From a virus: 21,977 nt of DNA. Under the pieces are notes generated by a model. The model was given only the letters and a program-made list of their open reading frames with translations, did no database searches and had not been told where the DNA came from. Location of the stretch: positions 1 through 21,977 of IMG/VR virus record IMGVR_UViG_3300007960_000235; one strand, given 5' to 3'. Position 1 is the stretch's first letter. The number at the start of each line of letters is the position of its first letter. Below are positions 1 to 7,780 of the stretch, in pieces. Both the position numbers and the translations under genes were made by a program.

Positions 1-10
1 AAAACATTCT

Positions 11-61
11 AGGCATACACTTAGGCATAAGGTAAAAAACATAGGCATAAGGCATAAGGAG
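11..61 (+). promoter_or_regulatory. gp32 leader with four AGGCATA repeats and the ribosome binding site
   Basis: AGGCATA occurs at 11-17, 23-29, 43-49 and 50-56. Two copies are followed by AGG, and the last runs straight into the Shine-Dalgarno AAGGAG at 56-61, eight bases before the gp32 start codon. T4 gp32 is known to repress its own translation by cooperative binding to an unstructured, repeat-containing leader. The repeats here are in the right place for the same role, but that is inference. They could also be decoy or standby ribosome sites, since each AAGG resembles a weak Shine-Dalgarno. The start of the leader and its promoter lie outside the window. Confidence 0.5.
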
Positions 62-69
62 AAAATACT

Positions 70-1041
70 ATGGCATCTTTAGCAGATATTCGTGCTCGTC
101 TAGCAGCACAAGAAAACAAGAGCACCGGCTCAACTTTCCAAGGCGATAACGCCATTTACCCACACTGGAACATTGCAGAAGGCGAAACCGCAACTGTTCG
201 CTTCCTTCCAGATGGTGACACATCTAATCCGTTCTTTTGGGTTGAACGCCAAATGATTCGACTGCCATTCAACGGCGTGGTAGGCGGAGATAACAAGCAG
301 GTTGTTGTGACAGTACCCTGCGTTGAAATGTGGAATGAAACGTGTCCGATTTTATCGGAAGTTCGTGCTTGGTTCAAGGACCCGTCGCTGGAAGACATGG
401 GCCGCAAATACTGGAAGAAGCGTAGTTATCTGTTCCAGGGTTTTGTACACACTAATCCACTTGATGATGACAAGACCCCTGAAAATCCAATCCGTCGGTT
501 CATTATTTCACCGCAAATCTTTACCACTATTAAGTCATCATTAATGGATCCTGATATGGAAGAATTGCCAACTGATTTCAATAATGGACTTGACTTCCGC
601 ATTACCAAAACCACAAAGGGCGGGTATGCTGATTATTCAACTTCAAGTTGGGCACGCAAGGAATCTGCACTAAACGCAGATGAGCAGGCAGCGATTGAAC
701 AGTATGGATTGTTTGATCTTAAATCGTTCTTGCCTAATCGTCCAGGTGATGTTGAAATGAAGGTCATTCAGGAGATGTTTGAAGCATCTGTTGATGGCAA
801 GGCATACGATCCGGACAAGTGGTCTTCTTATTTTAAACCAGCAGGTATGAACTTTGGTAACGACGATACACCTCGTGCAGCAACATCTGCTCCAGCAGTA
901 GAGGCACCAAAAGCACCTGTAACAGAAGCAGCACCGACCGCAGCACCTGTGGAAGAACCTAAAGCAGAAGCAGCACCAGTAGCGAGCGCAGACAAGGCTC
1001 AAGATATCCTTGCTATGATTCGCGCACGGCAGTCCTCTTAA
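70..1041 (+). CDS. 32: gp32-like single-stranded DNA-binding protein
   Basis: This is the T4-type ssDNA-binding protein that coats single strands during replication, recombination and repair and works with UvsX and UvsY. At 323 residues it is close to T4 gp32 (301). Residues 30-250 carry the aromatic, basic OB-fold core. The zinc region seems reduced: Cys84 and Cys92-Pro93 are present, but the T4 pattern C-x3-H-x5-C-x2-C is not complete. Residues from about 268 form an Ala/Pro/Glu-rich linker, ending in a short amphipathic segment (about 307-323). The linker plus tail would be the equivalent of the acidic C-terminal protein-interaction domain. The start has a strong Shine-Dalgarno (56-61), and a terminator follows 16 bases after the stop. 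Confidence 0.93.
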   Translation: MASLADIRARLAAQENKSTGSTFQGDNAIYPHWNIAEGETATVRFLPDGDTSNPFFWVERQMIRLPFNGVVGGDNKQVVVTVPCVEMWNETCPILSEVRAWFKDPSLEDMGRKYWKKRSYLFQGFVHTNPLDDDKTPENPIRRFIISPQIFTTIKSSLMDPDMEELPTDFNNGLDFRITKTTKGGYADYSTSSWARKESALNADEQAAIEQYGLFDLKSFLPNRPGDVEMKVIQEMFEASVDGKAYDPDKWSSYFKPAGMNFGNDDTPRAATSAPAVEAPKAPVTEAAPTAAPVEEPKAEAAPVASADKAQDILAMIRARQSS

Positions 1042-1057
1042 TCGTTAAGGACTAAAA

Positions 1058-1100
1058 CTCACACCCGGGATCTCCCGGGTGTTGAGTCTTTTTATTTTTT
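1058..1100 (+). terminator. Rho-independent terminator after gp32
   Basis: ACACCCGGGA (1061-1070) pairs with TCCCGGGTGT (1073-1082). A further CTC/GAG extension is separated by one bulged T. A T-rich tract (1089-1100) follows. This isolates gp32 from the accessory genes downstream. Confidence 0.9.
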
Positions 1101-1110
1101 GGAGCCTACT

Positions 1111-1182
1111 ATGCTAGAACTACTAACTATCATTGGCTTTGCAGTAGCAGGCAATATATTTTATATGTTTAAAAAAGGATGA
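1111..1182 (+). CDS. Small single-span membrane peptide, 23 residues
   Basis: An ATG at 1111 opens a 23-codon frame with GGAG at 1101-1104, six bases upstream. The peptide has an acidic residue near the N-terminus, a hydrophobic stretch of about 15 residues (roughly 4-20) and a Lys-Lys-Gly end, which is a plausible minimal transmembrane segment with a positive cytoplasmic end. It lies directly after the gp32 terminator and its stop overlaps the start region of the amidinotransferase-like gene, so it may couple translation to that gene. No family is recognised. It could be a translated leader rather than a functional protein. Confidence 0.5.
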   Translation: MLELLTIIGFAVAGNIFYMFKKG

Positions 1183-1184
1183 GA

Positions 1185-2348
1185 ATGTATTCAGTATACC
1201 AACATTGGGATCTGTTAAAGTATTGCATTGTAGGCAGATCATACCCTCCAGAGTTTTATTCGTGGATTCAGAATACGCAAACACGAAACACGTTTGAAAA
1301 ACTAGCAGAAGAAACAGAAGAAGATTACCAAAACTTAATTAGTTTACTTGAAAATAAGTTTGGTGTGCGTACAGTTCGCCCGGAGTTTCCTGAAGATATT
1401 AATGAATTATACATCGACGGCAAATGGGTGCAACCACCAACTGCACCGCGAGATTACTTTATTATGATTCAAGATAAGTTCTGGGTGCCGGAAATTCCAA
1501 ATGGTAGTCATGCGTGGAGTGTATTTTACCGACAAAACAAACAGCCATACTGGCCAGACTATGTTCGTCCAACGGATTTTTACGACAGTTGGCCGCAGTT
1601 TGCAGACGAAATTCGTACTAAGTTTGAGCAGTTCCAAAAGTTTGATCAACACCATTTGGATGCTAAGTTAAAGTTTTATGATCACATCTTAGATGACATT
1701 CGTGCTAATGGGAATGAAATTAAATATACAGATTTGGATTTTATTAACGGATGTTTTGTTAGTAGACTTGGAGAAGATTTATTTTTTGCAACGCAAACAT
1801 TTCACGACGACAAGCATGCATTACTAGAACAAGTCAATGAATACTTTCCGACAACTCGAAATCGTATTGTTAATGCTGGTGGTCATGGTGATGCTGTATA
1901 CTGTCCGGTAACTCCCGGGTTAATTATTAGCTTGCATGATATTCCAACATACAAAGATACTTTTCCAGACTGGGAAGTTGTATATTTGCCGGATTCAAAC
2001 TATGCTCATATGCGCGAATTTGAGTTTTCTATGAAGCGCAATAAAGGGCGTTGGTTCTTTCCAGGGTTTGAAAAGGATGCTAATATGATGCACATGGTCG
2101 ATCACTACTTTGACGAGTGGGTAGGCGAAGTTCACGAAACTGTATTTGATGTTAATATGTTAACAATTGATGACAAAAATGTTATAGTCTCGGCACATAA
2201 TGATCAAGTTGAAGAGGCTTGTGCTAGACACGGTGTTGAAGTACATGTATCACCATTCCGCCATAAGTATTTTTGGGATGCTGGCATTCATTGTATCACA
2301 AATGATCTCGACCGGATAGGTGAATGTAAAACTTTTTTAAATAAATGA
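1185..2348 (+). CDS. Glycine amidinotransferase-like enzyme (guanidino-modifying superfamily)
   Basis: The protein matches the arginine:glycine amidinotransferase (AGAT) pattern over its length. The N-terminal segment (YQHWDLLKYCIVGR, about 5-18) resembles the family's strand. A PRD segment lies near 88-90. HGDA (about 234-237) fits the catalytic histidine, and GIHCITNDL (about 367-375) fits the catalytic cysteine, C370, in a GxHC context. Family members move an amidino group from arginine to an amine, or make other guanidino products. The segment expected to carry the catalytic aspartate (about 184-202) does not show the usual Asp-Ala-Ala-Asp pattern. A start at 1185 is preferred because AAAAAAGG (1171-1178) is then six bases upstream; an in-frame ATG also exists at 1179. 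The stop overlaps the next start (ATGA). Substrate unknown. Confidence 0.82.
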   Translation: MYSVYQHWDLLKYCIVGRSYPPEFYSWIQNTQTRNTFEKLAEETEEDYQNLISLLENKFGVRTVRPEFPEDINELYIDGKWVQPPTAPRDYFIMIQDKFWVPEIPNGSHAWSVFYRQNKQPYWPDYVRPTDFYDSWPQFADEIRTKFEQFQKFDQHHLDAKLKFYDHILDDIRANGNEIKYTDLDFINGCFVSRLGEDLFFATQTFHDDKHALLEQVNEYFPTTRNRIVNAGGHGDAVYCPVTPGLIISLHDIPTYKDTFPDWEVVYLPDSNYAHMREFEFSMKRNKGRWFFPGFEKDANMMHMVDHYFDEWVGEVHETVFDVNMLTIDDKNVIVSAHNDQVEEACARHGVEVHVSPFRHKYFWDAGIHCITNDLDRIGECKTFLNK

Positions 2349-3253
2349 ACGTTTTTCCAATATTACTTAGCGATCATCTTGGAGGGTTTGATAAAAATCT
2401 AAACTCAGAAGTATTAAACGATGTAATAAATCAGGCAAAAACGCAAAAAATAAAATACATATATACTGCTTATGTGTTCTCTGACGAATTGAAAAAGAAA
2501 TATAATTTTCAAAATCTAAAATATAAAGAGTGTTTAGTTGGCGGATACGGATGGGAGGAAATGCGTGAGTATCATATGCATCCTTATATCAACTATCGAA
2601 ATTTTGTCTGTAGTTTTAATGGCAGCGGTCATGTCTCTAGACAATTACTATCGTCTATACTAAACAATCAAGGTTATTTCAACAAAGACTATTCTAGTAA
2701 AAATTTTGCATACGATAATAACTGGATTACATCACATTTATATAATTTAGATTTAACAGATACTGAGATTCATCTATATTCTAAGTTTTTTGTTAATGAT
2801 GATGAGTTTAATAACACAATCTATTCATTTGGGCATGTACAATATGACCATAAAACTAATATATACAACTTAGAAAACAAATTAACCCAGAGTTTTGTGC
2901 ATATTGTATCTGAAACAATGGCTACTAGTTATTATCCGTTTGTAACAGAAAAGTTCTTATACAGTATTGTTACTAGAGGTTTATTCTTAGCGTATGCACA
3001 CCCGGGTTGGCACAGACATATTGAAAAATATTACGGATTTAAACTGTACAACACTATTTTTGATTATTCATTTGACGACATTCAAAATCCAGTTAAACGT
3101 TTAATAAAATTAATAGAAATGATATCAAAATTTTCTTCATTATCGTCGGACGATTGGCGGGATTTGTATCATTTAGAACAAGACAATATTGAATACAATT
3201 ACGATCATTATTTCAGCGGTGCATATAAAAAACATCTTGCACAGTTCGAGTAA
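2345..3253 (+). CDS. Glycosyltransferase-like protein, possibly GT10 (fucosyltransferase)-like
   Basis: This is a 302-residue protein, AT-rich compared with its neighbours. The clearest segment (about 185-245) reads as a histidine/aromatic strand, then VSETMATSYYPFVTEKF, then a hydrophobic stretch and AHPGW. That layout resembles the nucleotide-sugar-binding part of alpha-1,3-fucosyltransferase-like enzymes, where a Glu-x(n)-TEKF run is followed by a small hydrophobic segment. The N-terminal half is not recognised. It starts in ATGA overlap with the amidinotransferase-like gene, so the two are probably co-translated. The call rests on one motif region and could be a general phage family of other function. 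Confidence 0.5.
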   Translation: MNVFPILLSDHLGGFDKNLNSEVLNDVINQAKTQKIKYIYTAYVFSDELKKKYNFQNLKYKECLVGGYGWEEMREYHMHPYINYRNFVCSFNGSGHVSRQLLSSILNNQGYFNKDYSSKNFAYDNNWITSHLYNLDLTDTEIHLYSKFFVNDDEFNNTIYSFGHVQYDHKTNIYNLENKLTQSFVHIVSETMATSYYPFVTEKFLYSIVTRGLFLAYAHPGWHRHIEKYYGFKLYNTIFDYSFDDIQNPVKRLIKLIEMISKFSSLSSDDWRDLYHLEQDNIEYNYDHYFSGAYKKHLAQFE

Positions 3254-3259
3254 ATCGTA

Positions 3260-3265
3260 TATAAT
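3260..3265 (+). promoter_or_regulatory. Possible -10 element before the first sulfotransferase-like gene
   Basis: TATAAT lies within an AT run and is followed by AAAAAGG (3274-3280), five bases before the ATG at 3286. No convincing -35 was found. Confidence 0.4.
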
Positions 3266-3285
3266 ATAACTTTAAAAAGGTCAAC

Positions 3286-3918
3286 ATGAATAGTATATTT
3301 ACATATATTAATAATGCTGGTTGTATTAATTATTCAGAAGAAATCTTTTTAGGCCACACATTTGGTCAAGGGCATATCTCTCCAGACAATAAAGTGTTTG
3401 CGGTTGGCATTCCTAAAAATGCTAGTTCTAGTGGAAATAAATTTTATAGTTATAATAATTTTTTAAAATCAAACTTTAATACCTTTACACCAGATGAGTA
3501 CATAGTTATCATTCGGGATCCAGTAGAAAGATGGATTAGTGGAGTGATAGAATACTTAATGGGTAATTATGGTAAATTAAAATTTAAAAATATCTGCGAT
3601 TATCTCGATAATAAATTAGTGAAAGAAATTTTGTTTGACCAAGTTATCTTTGATGTACACACATTACCGCAAATAGTTTACATTAACGGATTAGATATTT
3701 CTAAAATTAAGTTTTATTACCAAGATACAGACGTATACGATAAAATAGCATATCATCAAAACCTAGATCGTTTACCAAACAATTTTGCAAATGATAAAAC
3801 TAACTTGGATGAATATAACTATATTAAACAATTACTACTAGGGTATAATAAAATTAATGAAATCCAGAAAATGTATTACTGCGATTACCAATTAATAGAT
3901 GATGTTTCATTCGTATGA
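3286..3918 (+). CDS. Sulfotransferase-like protein
   Basis: This 210-residue protein has the two PAPS-binding signatures of the sulfotransferase superfamily: IPKNASSS at about 42-49 (5'-phosphosulfate loop) and IRDPVERWISG at about 76-86 (3'-phosphate site, Arg and Ser). Members move sulfate from PAPS to a hydroxyl or amine on carbohydrate, protein or small molecules. The length is short, like the minimal phage and bacterial forms. The gene is strongly AT-rich next to the more balanced uvsX, which suggests separate acquisition. It has its own Shine-Dalgarno and a nearby TATAAT. The acceptor cannot be told; neighbouring glycosyltransferase-like genes favour a glycan. Confidence 0.75.
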   Translation: MNSIFTYINNAGCINYSEEIFLGHTFGQGHISPDNKVFAVGIPKNASSSGNKFYSYNNFLKSNFNTFTPDEYIVIIRDPVERWISGVIEYLMGNYGKLKFKNICDYLDNKLVKEILFDQVIFDVHTLPQIVYINGLDISKIKFYYQDTDVYDKIAYHQNLDRLPNNFANDKTNLDEYNYIKQLLLGYNKINEIQKMYYCDYQLIDDVSFV

Positions 3919-3931
3919 CACAAATTTGTGT
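3918..3931. repeat. 14-base perfect palindrome before uvsX
   Basis: ACACAAATTTGTGT begins on the last base of the preceding stop codon and ends two bases before the TATAAT at 3934. It could be an operator site for a dimeric regulator, or a weak hairpin. Confidence 0.55.
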
Positions 3932-3933
3932 TC

Positions 3934-3939
3934 TATAAT
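3934..3939 (+). promoter_or_regulatory. Probable -10 element of uvsX
   Basis: TATAAT is followed by an AT-rich stretch and AGGAG (3951-3955), eight bases before the uvsX ATG. No clear -35 was found; the palindrome 3918-3931 sits where a -35 or activator site would be. Confidence 0.45.
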
Positions 3940-3963
3940 AATATATAAACAGGAGAATTTATA

Positions 3964-5091
3964 ATGGCTAAACCATTTGATGTAAGCAAGTTCCGCAAAG
4001 ACATTACAAAGTCTATTGACGGATTAAGCATTGGCTTTAATGATCCAACTGACTGGGTATCAACAGGCAATTATGCACTCAACTACCTTATCTCGGGAGA
4101 CTTCCATAAAGGTGTTCCCATGGGTAAGGTTACTGTGTTTGCTGGCGAATCAGGTGCGGGTAAATCCTACTTTGTATCTGGCAATATCGCTAAACACGCA
4201 CAACAACAAGGTATCTTTGTTGTAATGATTGACTCAGAAAATGCACCTGATGAAGCATGGTTGCATGCGCTGGGCGTTGATACATCCGAAGACAAACTAT
4301 TAAAACTTAGTATGAGCATGATCGACGACGTTGCCAAAACAATTTCGATGTTTATGAAAGATTATAAAGGTATGCCCGAAGAGGAACGTCCTAAGGTATT
4401 GTTTATCATCGACTCACTGGGCATGTTATTGACCCCAACTGATGTTGACCAGTTTGAAAAAGGCGACATGAAGGGCGATTTGGGTCGTAAACCTAAGGCA
4501 CTAACTGCACTTGTTCGTAATACAGTTAACATGATCGGTGCATACAATGTAGGTCTTGTAGCGACTAATCATACATATGCTAGTCAGGATATGTTTGACC
4601 CAGATGATAAGATTTCAGGTGGTCAAGGCTTTATTTACGCAAGCTCTATTGTTGTAGCAATGCGCAAGCTCAAGCTCAAAGAAGATGAAGATGGTAATAA
4701 GACTTCTGAAGTACAAGGTATTCGTGCAGCCTGTAAGGTAATGAAAACACGCTACGCTAAACCGTTCGAAGCTGTACAGGTTAAGATCCCGTACGAAACT
4801 GGAATGAATCCATATTCTGGACTTGTAGATCTTGCAGAGAAGAAAGGATTGCTAACTAAATCAGGCAATCGGTTACGTTTTGTTGAACGTTCAACAGGTG
4901 AAGAAATTCTTGCTTTCCGCAAGGCCTGGGAAAATAATGATGATGGTATTCTTAATCGACTCATGCAAGACTTTACTTTTTTGGAAGAGCAGATAAGTAA
5001 CCAAGAAGTAAACACCACAGGCAATGTTGCAGATGATGTTGTTGAGGATGTTGCTGATTCACTAGGAGCAGAAGAAGAATATGAGTCCTGA
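3964..5091 (+). CDS. uvsX: UvsX, RecA-like recombinase
   Basis: UvsX forms presynaptic filaments on ssDNA, displaces gp32 with the help of UvsY, and carries out strand exchange in recombination-dependent replication and repair. The Walker A motif GESGAGKS is at 61-68, and the Walker B strand VLFIIDS at about 146-152. The tail from about 340 is acidic, as in other T4-type UvsX proteins. At 375 residues it is near T4 UvsX (391). The start is fixed by AGGAG with eight-base spacing. The last 11 bases overlap the next gene. Confidence 0.95.
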   Translation: MAKPFDVSKFRKDITKSIDGLSIGFNDPTDWVSTGNYALNYLISGDFHKGVPMGKVTVFAGESGAGKSYFVSGNIAKHAQQQGIFVVMIDSENAPDEAWLHALGVDTSEDKLLKLSMSMIDDVAKTISMFMKDYKGMPEEERPKVLFIIDSLGMLLTPTDVDQFEKGDMKGDLGRKPKALTALVRNTVNMIGAYNVGLVATNHTYASQDMFDPDDKISGGQGFIYASSIVVAMRKLKLKEDEDGNKTSEVQGIRAACKVMKTRYAKPFEAVQVKIPYETGMNPYSGLVDLAEKKGLLTKSGNRLRFVERSTGEEILAFRKAWENNDDGILNRLMQDFTFLEEQISNQEVNTTGNVADDVVEDVADSLGAEEEYES

Positions 5092-5332
5092 TATGGCTAT
5101 GGAAATTTGGGAAGCACTACGTCCACATATTAGTGGCGGCTTTCAACAAGCAGCAGATGATTTTGCTGCTGTGTTAATTGAAAATGGCATGAATGCCGGC
5201 GAGATTGCCGAAGCTGCGCAAGATAGTTATGTTATTAAGAGTCTTGCTGAATATGCAGATGAAGAAGATATTGTATATGACGAAGACGATGAAGAGTACG
5301 ATTTTTACGACGACGATAACGACGATTATTAA
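5081..5332 (+). CDS. Small acidic protein of unknown function
   Basis: This is an 83-residue protein overlapping the end of uvsX. Residues 5-58 look helical, with an AADDFAAVLIENGMNAGEIAEAA core. The last 25 residues are almost all Asp, Glu and Tyr, giving a DNA-mimic-like tail. GGAG at 5067-5070 lies upstream of the ATG at 5081; in-frame ATGs at 5093 and 5099 are alternatives. Position and charge suggest a partner or modulator of UvsX or gp32, but this is inference and no family is recognised. Confidence 0.75.
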   Translation: MSPDMAMEIWEALRPHISGGFQQAADDFAAVLIENGMNAGEIAEAAQDSYVIKSLAEYADEEDIVYDEDDEEYDFYDDDNDDY

Positions 5333-5334
5333 TA

Positions 5335-6576
5335 ATGGAAGTCAAGTTTCCAATTAAAACAAAAACTTCTTGTCAATTAAAATGGGTTTGGAACACATTA
5401 TATTTAAACTCTGGTAAAAGTTTTTCTTGTCATCGCACCGGTGGTACCGTTCTTACAGAAGATAATTTTGATGATTTCCATAATACTTTGGTATTACTTT
5501 CAGATAGAAAAAATATGCTTAACGGGGAATGGCCTACACGAAGTTGTTCATATTGCCGACAGCTCGAAAATCAAGGCAGTGTAAGCGATCGTATACGCCA
5601 ATGGTCGATACCGTATAAAGTTCCTCAAGAACTAGAAAAAAACCCAACTGCAATATCAGTCACTCCAACAGTACTAGAAGTATATTTTAGCAATGTTTGT
5701 AATATGGGGTGCCTGTATTGTACCTCGCAGTTGAGCTCAGTCATTGAGGCCGAAAATACAAAATTTGGTGATTTTTTAAAAGGAACGGTTAAATTAGTTA
5801 ATCATTCAAATCAATATCAGAAGTTACTGCCGTTGTTTTGGAAATGGTTAGATAAGAACGGTCAAAACTTGTATAGATTAAACATTTTAGGAGGAGAACC
5901 TTTTTTCCAACAAGAGTTTAATACTTTGCTTGAGTATTTAACAGCTAATCCAATGCCAGAATGCGAACTTAATGTAGTAACAAATCTTAAAATTTCAAAG
6001 ATACAATTAGAAAAAATTGTACAGATATTTAGAACATTGCTTAAAAATAGGCACATAAGACGTGTTGATATTACATGCAGTATTGATTGCTGGGGGCCAG
6101 AACAAGAATATGTTAGATACGGAATGGATTTGCGCCAATGGGAAGAGAATTTTAATTATTTGATAACACAAAAATGGCTGACATTAAATATTAACCAAAC
6201 AATATCACCATTAACAATTAAGACTATGCCTGAACTTTTAAGAAAGCTGCATGAGTGGAGACAAAAAAGAAAAATAGGTCATTGGTTTTCTGGAGTATCC
6301 CCGCAACCTGATTATTTAAAAGTTAATGTCCTCGGCGGTGATATATTTGATCAAGACTTTAACGAAATTTTATATCTAATGCCAGATAACAGCAACGAAG
6401 ATCAGTTAGCTAAAAAGTATATGGAAGGTATCTATAAAGAAACGTATTTAACCGGTATAGTTCCTAACCTAGTTAATGATCTGTTTATTTTTCTTGATGA
6501 AAAAGATAGACGCAGAAATACAAATTGGAGAGATGTCTTTCCATGGTTAGTTGACTTTGAAAATAAAATAAAATAA
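5335..6576 (+). CDS. Radical SAM enzyme (twitch/SPASM-like cysteine pattern)
   Basis: The 4Fe-4S-binding motif C-x3-C-x2-C is at Cys122, Cys126 and Cys129 within VCNMGCLYC, and the SAM-binding GGEP is at 186-189. Both are hallmarks of the radical SAM superfamily. Extra cysteines near the N-terminus (Cys13, Cys32, and Cys71-x2-Cys74 followed by a Glu-x-Gly run) suggest an auxiliary cluster domain placed before the core rather than after it. The 413 residues leave a C-terminal region of about 200 without a recognised motif. It starts two bases after the upstream stop with no clear Shine-Dalgarno, which suggests translational coupling. The gene is AT-rich between two core genes. Substrate unknown; peptide or sugar modification is possible. 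Confidence 0.85.
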   Translation: MEVKFPIKTKTSCQLKWVWNTLYLNSGKSFSCHRTGGTVLTEDNFDDFHNTLVLLSDRKNMLNGEWPTRSCSYCRQLENQGSVSDRIRQWSIPYKVPQELEKNPTAISVTPTVLEVYFSNVCNMGCLYCTSQLSSVIEAENTKFGDFLKGTVKLVNHSNQYQKLLPLFWKWLDKNGQNLYRLNILGGEPFFQQEFNTLLEYLTANPMPECELNVVTNLKISKIQLEKIVQIFRTLLKNRHIRRVDITCSIDCWGPEQEYVRYGMDLRQWEENFNYLITQKWLTLNINQTISPLTIKTMPELLRKLHEWRQKRKIGHWFSGVSPQPDYLKVNVLGGDIFDQDFNEILYLMPDNSNEDQLAKKYMEGIYKETYLTGIVPNLVNDLFIFLDEKDRRRNTNWRDVFPWLVDFENKIK

Positions 6577-6580
6577 AATA

Positions 6581-6586
6581 TATAAT
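6581..6586 (+). promoter_or_regulatory. -10-like element next to the uvsY start
   Basis: TATAAT ends only four bases before the uvsY ATG, within a long A/T run that has no Shine-Dalgarno. If used, the transcript would begin at or just inside the start codon. Confidence 0.35.
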
Positions 6587-6590
6587 ATAC

Positions 6591-7043
6591 ATGTGGTATA
6601 ACAAAGTAACACAGGATCTGAGCCAGCTTCCTCAATTCATCGATTATTATAATGATGAGTTGCAGGAAGCCAAACGAGAAGTTCGCATCGGTGGAAATGT
6701 AGAAACCAACATCAAATTATTGCCCGGCGTTACTGAACACAGATTTAACCAGCTTCAGGAAATTGAAGCTGTATTAAACTATCTTAACATTGAGCTGCGT
6801 AAAATTAGACGTCGCCATTTTCAAAAATATCTGGAAGGTTATGCACGTGCATTAACTAGCCGGGATGCTGAAAAATATGTAGACGGAGAAGCAGAAGTTG
6901 TGGACATGGAACTCATCATCAACGAAGTAGCACTATTGCGTAACCGCTGGTTGGGCATCATGAAAGGTTTAGAGACCAAACAGTGGCAAATGGGCCATAT
7001 TGTTAAATTGCGCACCGCAGGAATGGAAGATGTTTCAGTCTAG
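6591..7043 (+). CDS. uvsY: UvsY-like recombination mediator
   Basis: This is a 150-residue basic, helical protein. T4 UvsY (137 residues) is a hexameric mediator that loads UvsX onto gp32-covered ssDNA. The resemblance lies in size, the Arg/Lys-rich helix at about 70-95, a later segment where an acidic turn precedes the central helix, and the C-terminal pattern ending in GHIVKLR, comparable to T4's KHIQDMR. Its position between UvsX and a UvsW-type helicase supports the call. No Shine-Dalgarno is visible; a TATAAT sits four bases upstream. The last 14 bases overlap the methyltransferase gene. Confidence 0.75.
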   Translation: MWYNKVTQDLSQLPQFIDYYNDELQEAKREVRIGGNVETNIKLLPGVTEHRFNQLQEIEAVLNYLNIELRKIRRRHFQKYLEGYARALTSRDAEKYVDGEAEVVDMELIINEVALLRNRWLGIMKGLETKQWQMGHIVKLRTAGMEDVSV

Positions 7044-7773
7044 CCCAGGACAACAGGTTTTAGACTTGCTCGGCAGTTACGATTCTTTCATGGAAAGCGT
7101 TGAATCGGTGGCAGACATGGGGTGTGGTATGGAAGGCCACGACATTGAATGGTGGGCCACTCGTTCTCTTGAAGACGATGATGGAAATCAGATTCCTTTG
7201 AATATTCGTTGTGTGGCTGTGGATTTAATTGAGAGTGTGCAATCAGTACGTCAACTAAAAAATGCAACCTATTACAGGACTGATTTTGAAACCATTCAGT
7301 TACAAAAAAATCAACGCCCATTTGATGTTATCTGGGCAAACAACAGTTTCCAGTATGCACTAAACCCGTTGAATACTCTGAAGCACTGGAGAAACATACT
7401 CAGCGATGGTGGCATGCTAGCAATGGTTGTGCCCAGTACCACTGAGGTGGAATATCATCGTGTTGCGATCACGCAACCAGAATATGTATATCACCATTAC
7501 ACCACAGTTAACCTGTTACACATGCTGTCACTGACCGGGTTTGAATGTGCGTTTATGCAAAAACATCCTGGCGATCCCTGGATTAAAGTAGTAGCATATA
7601 AGTCTAATATTGAGCCCATGGATCCCAGAACCACACGCTGGTACCACTTGGCTGAAACTGGTCTATTACCCGAATCAGCAGTGGCAAGCATCAACAGGTT
7701 TGGGTATTTGCGACAACAAGATTTAGTGTTGGAATGGTTGGACAGATCTGCTCATTGGTTCGGCGAAGATTAA
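7030..7773 (+). CDS. SAM-dependent methyltransferase, class I
   Basis: Motif I, VADMGCGMEG, is at about 28-37 and binds SAM. VAVDLIES follows as the acidic end of strand 2, and FDVIWANNSFQYALNP matches motif IV of the Methyltransf_11/23 type, followed by a GGMLAMVVPS strand. The C-terminal 70 residues are not recognised. The ATG at 7030 is preferred over one at 7000 because GGAATGGAAG lies directly upstream and the homologous fold starts just after it. It overlaps the end of uvsY and heads the glycan-type gene string, so a sugar or small-molecule acceptor is possible. Confidence 0.8.
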   Translation: MFQSSPGQQVLDLLGSYDSFMESVESVADMGCGMEGHDIEWWATRSLEDDDGNQIPLNIRCVAVDLIESVQSVRQLKNATYYRTDFETIQLQKNQRPFDVIWANNSFQYALNPLNTLKHWRNILSDGGMLAMVVPSTTEVEYHRVAITQPEYVYHHYTTVNLLHMLSLTGFECAFMQKHPGDPWIKVVAYKSNIEPMDPRTTRWYHLAETGLLPESAVASINRFGYLRQQDLVLEWLDRSAHWFGED

Positions 7774-7780
7774 ATACACA

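Noticed and set aside
11-61. Short repeats as a CRISPR-like array
   Set aside because: The repeat is only seven bases, spacing is irregular (0-13 bases) and no cas-type gene is present.
670-1002. Cysteine-rich minus-strand frame inside gp32
   Set aside because: It mirrors the Ala/Pro/Glu-rich gp32 tail on the other strand, has no ribosome site and no family likeness.
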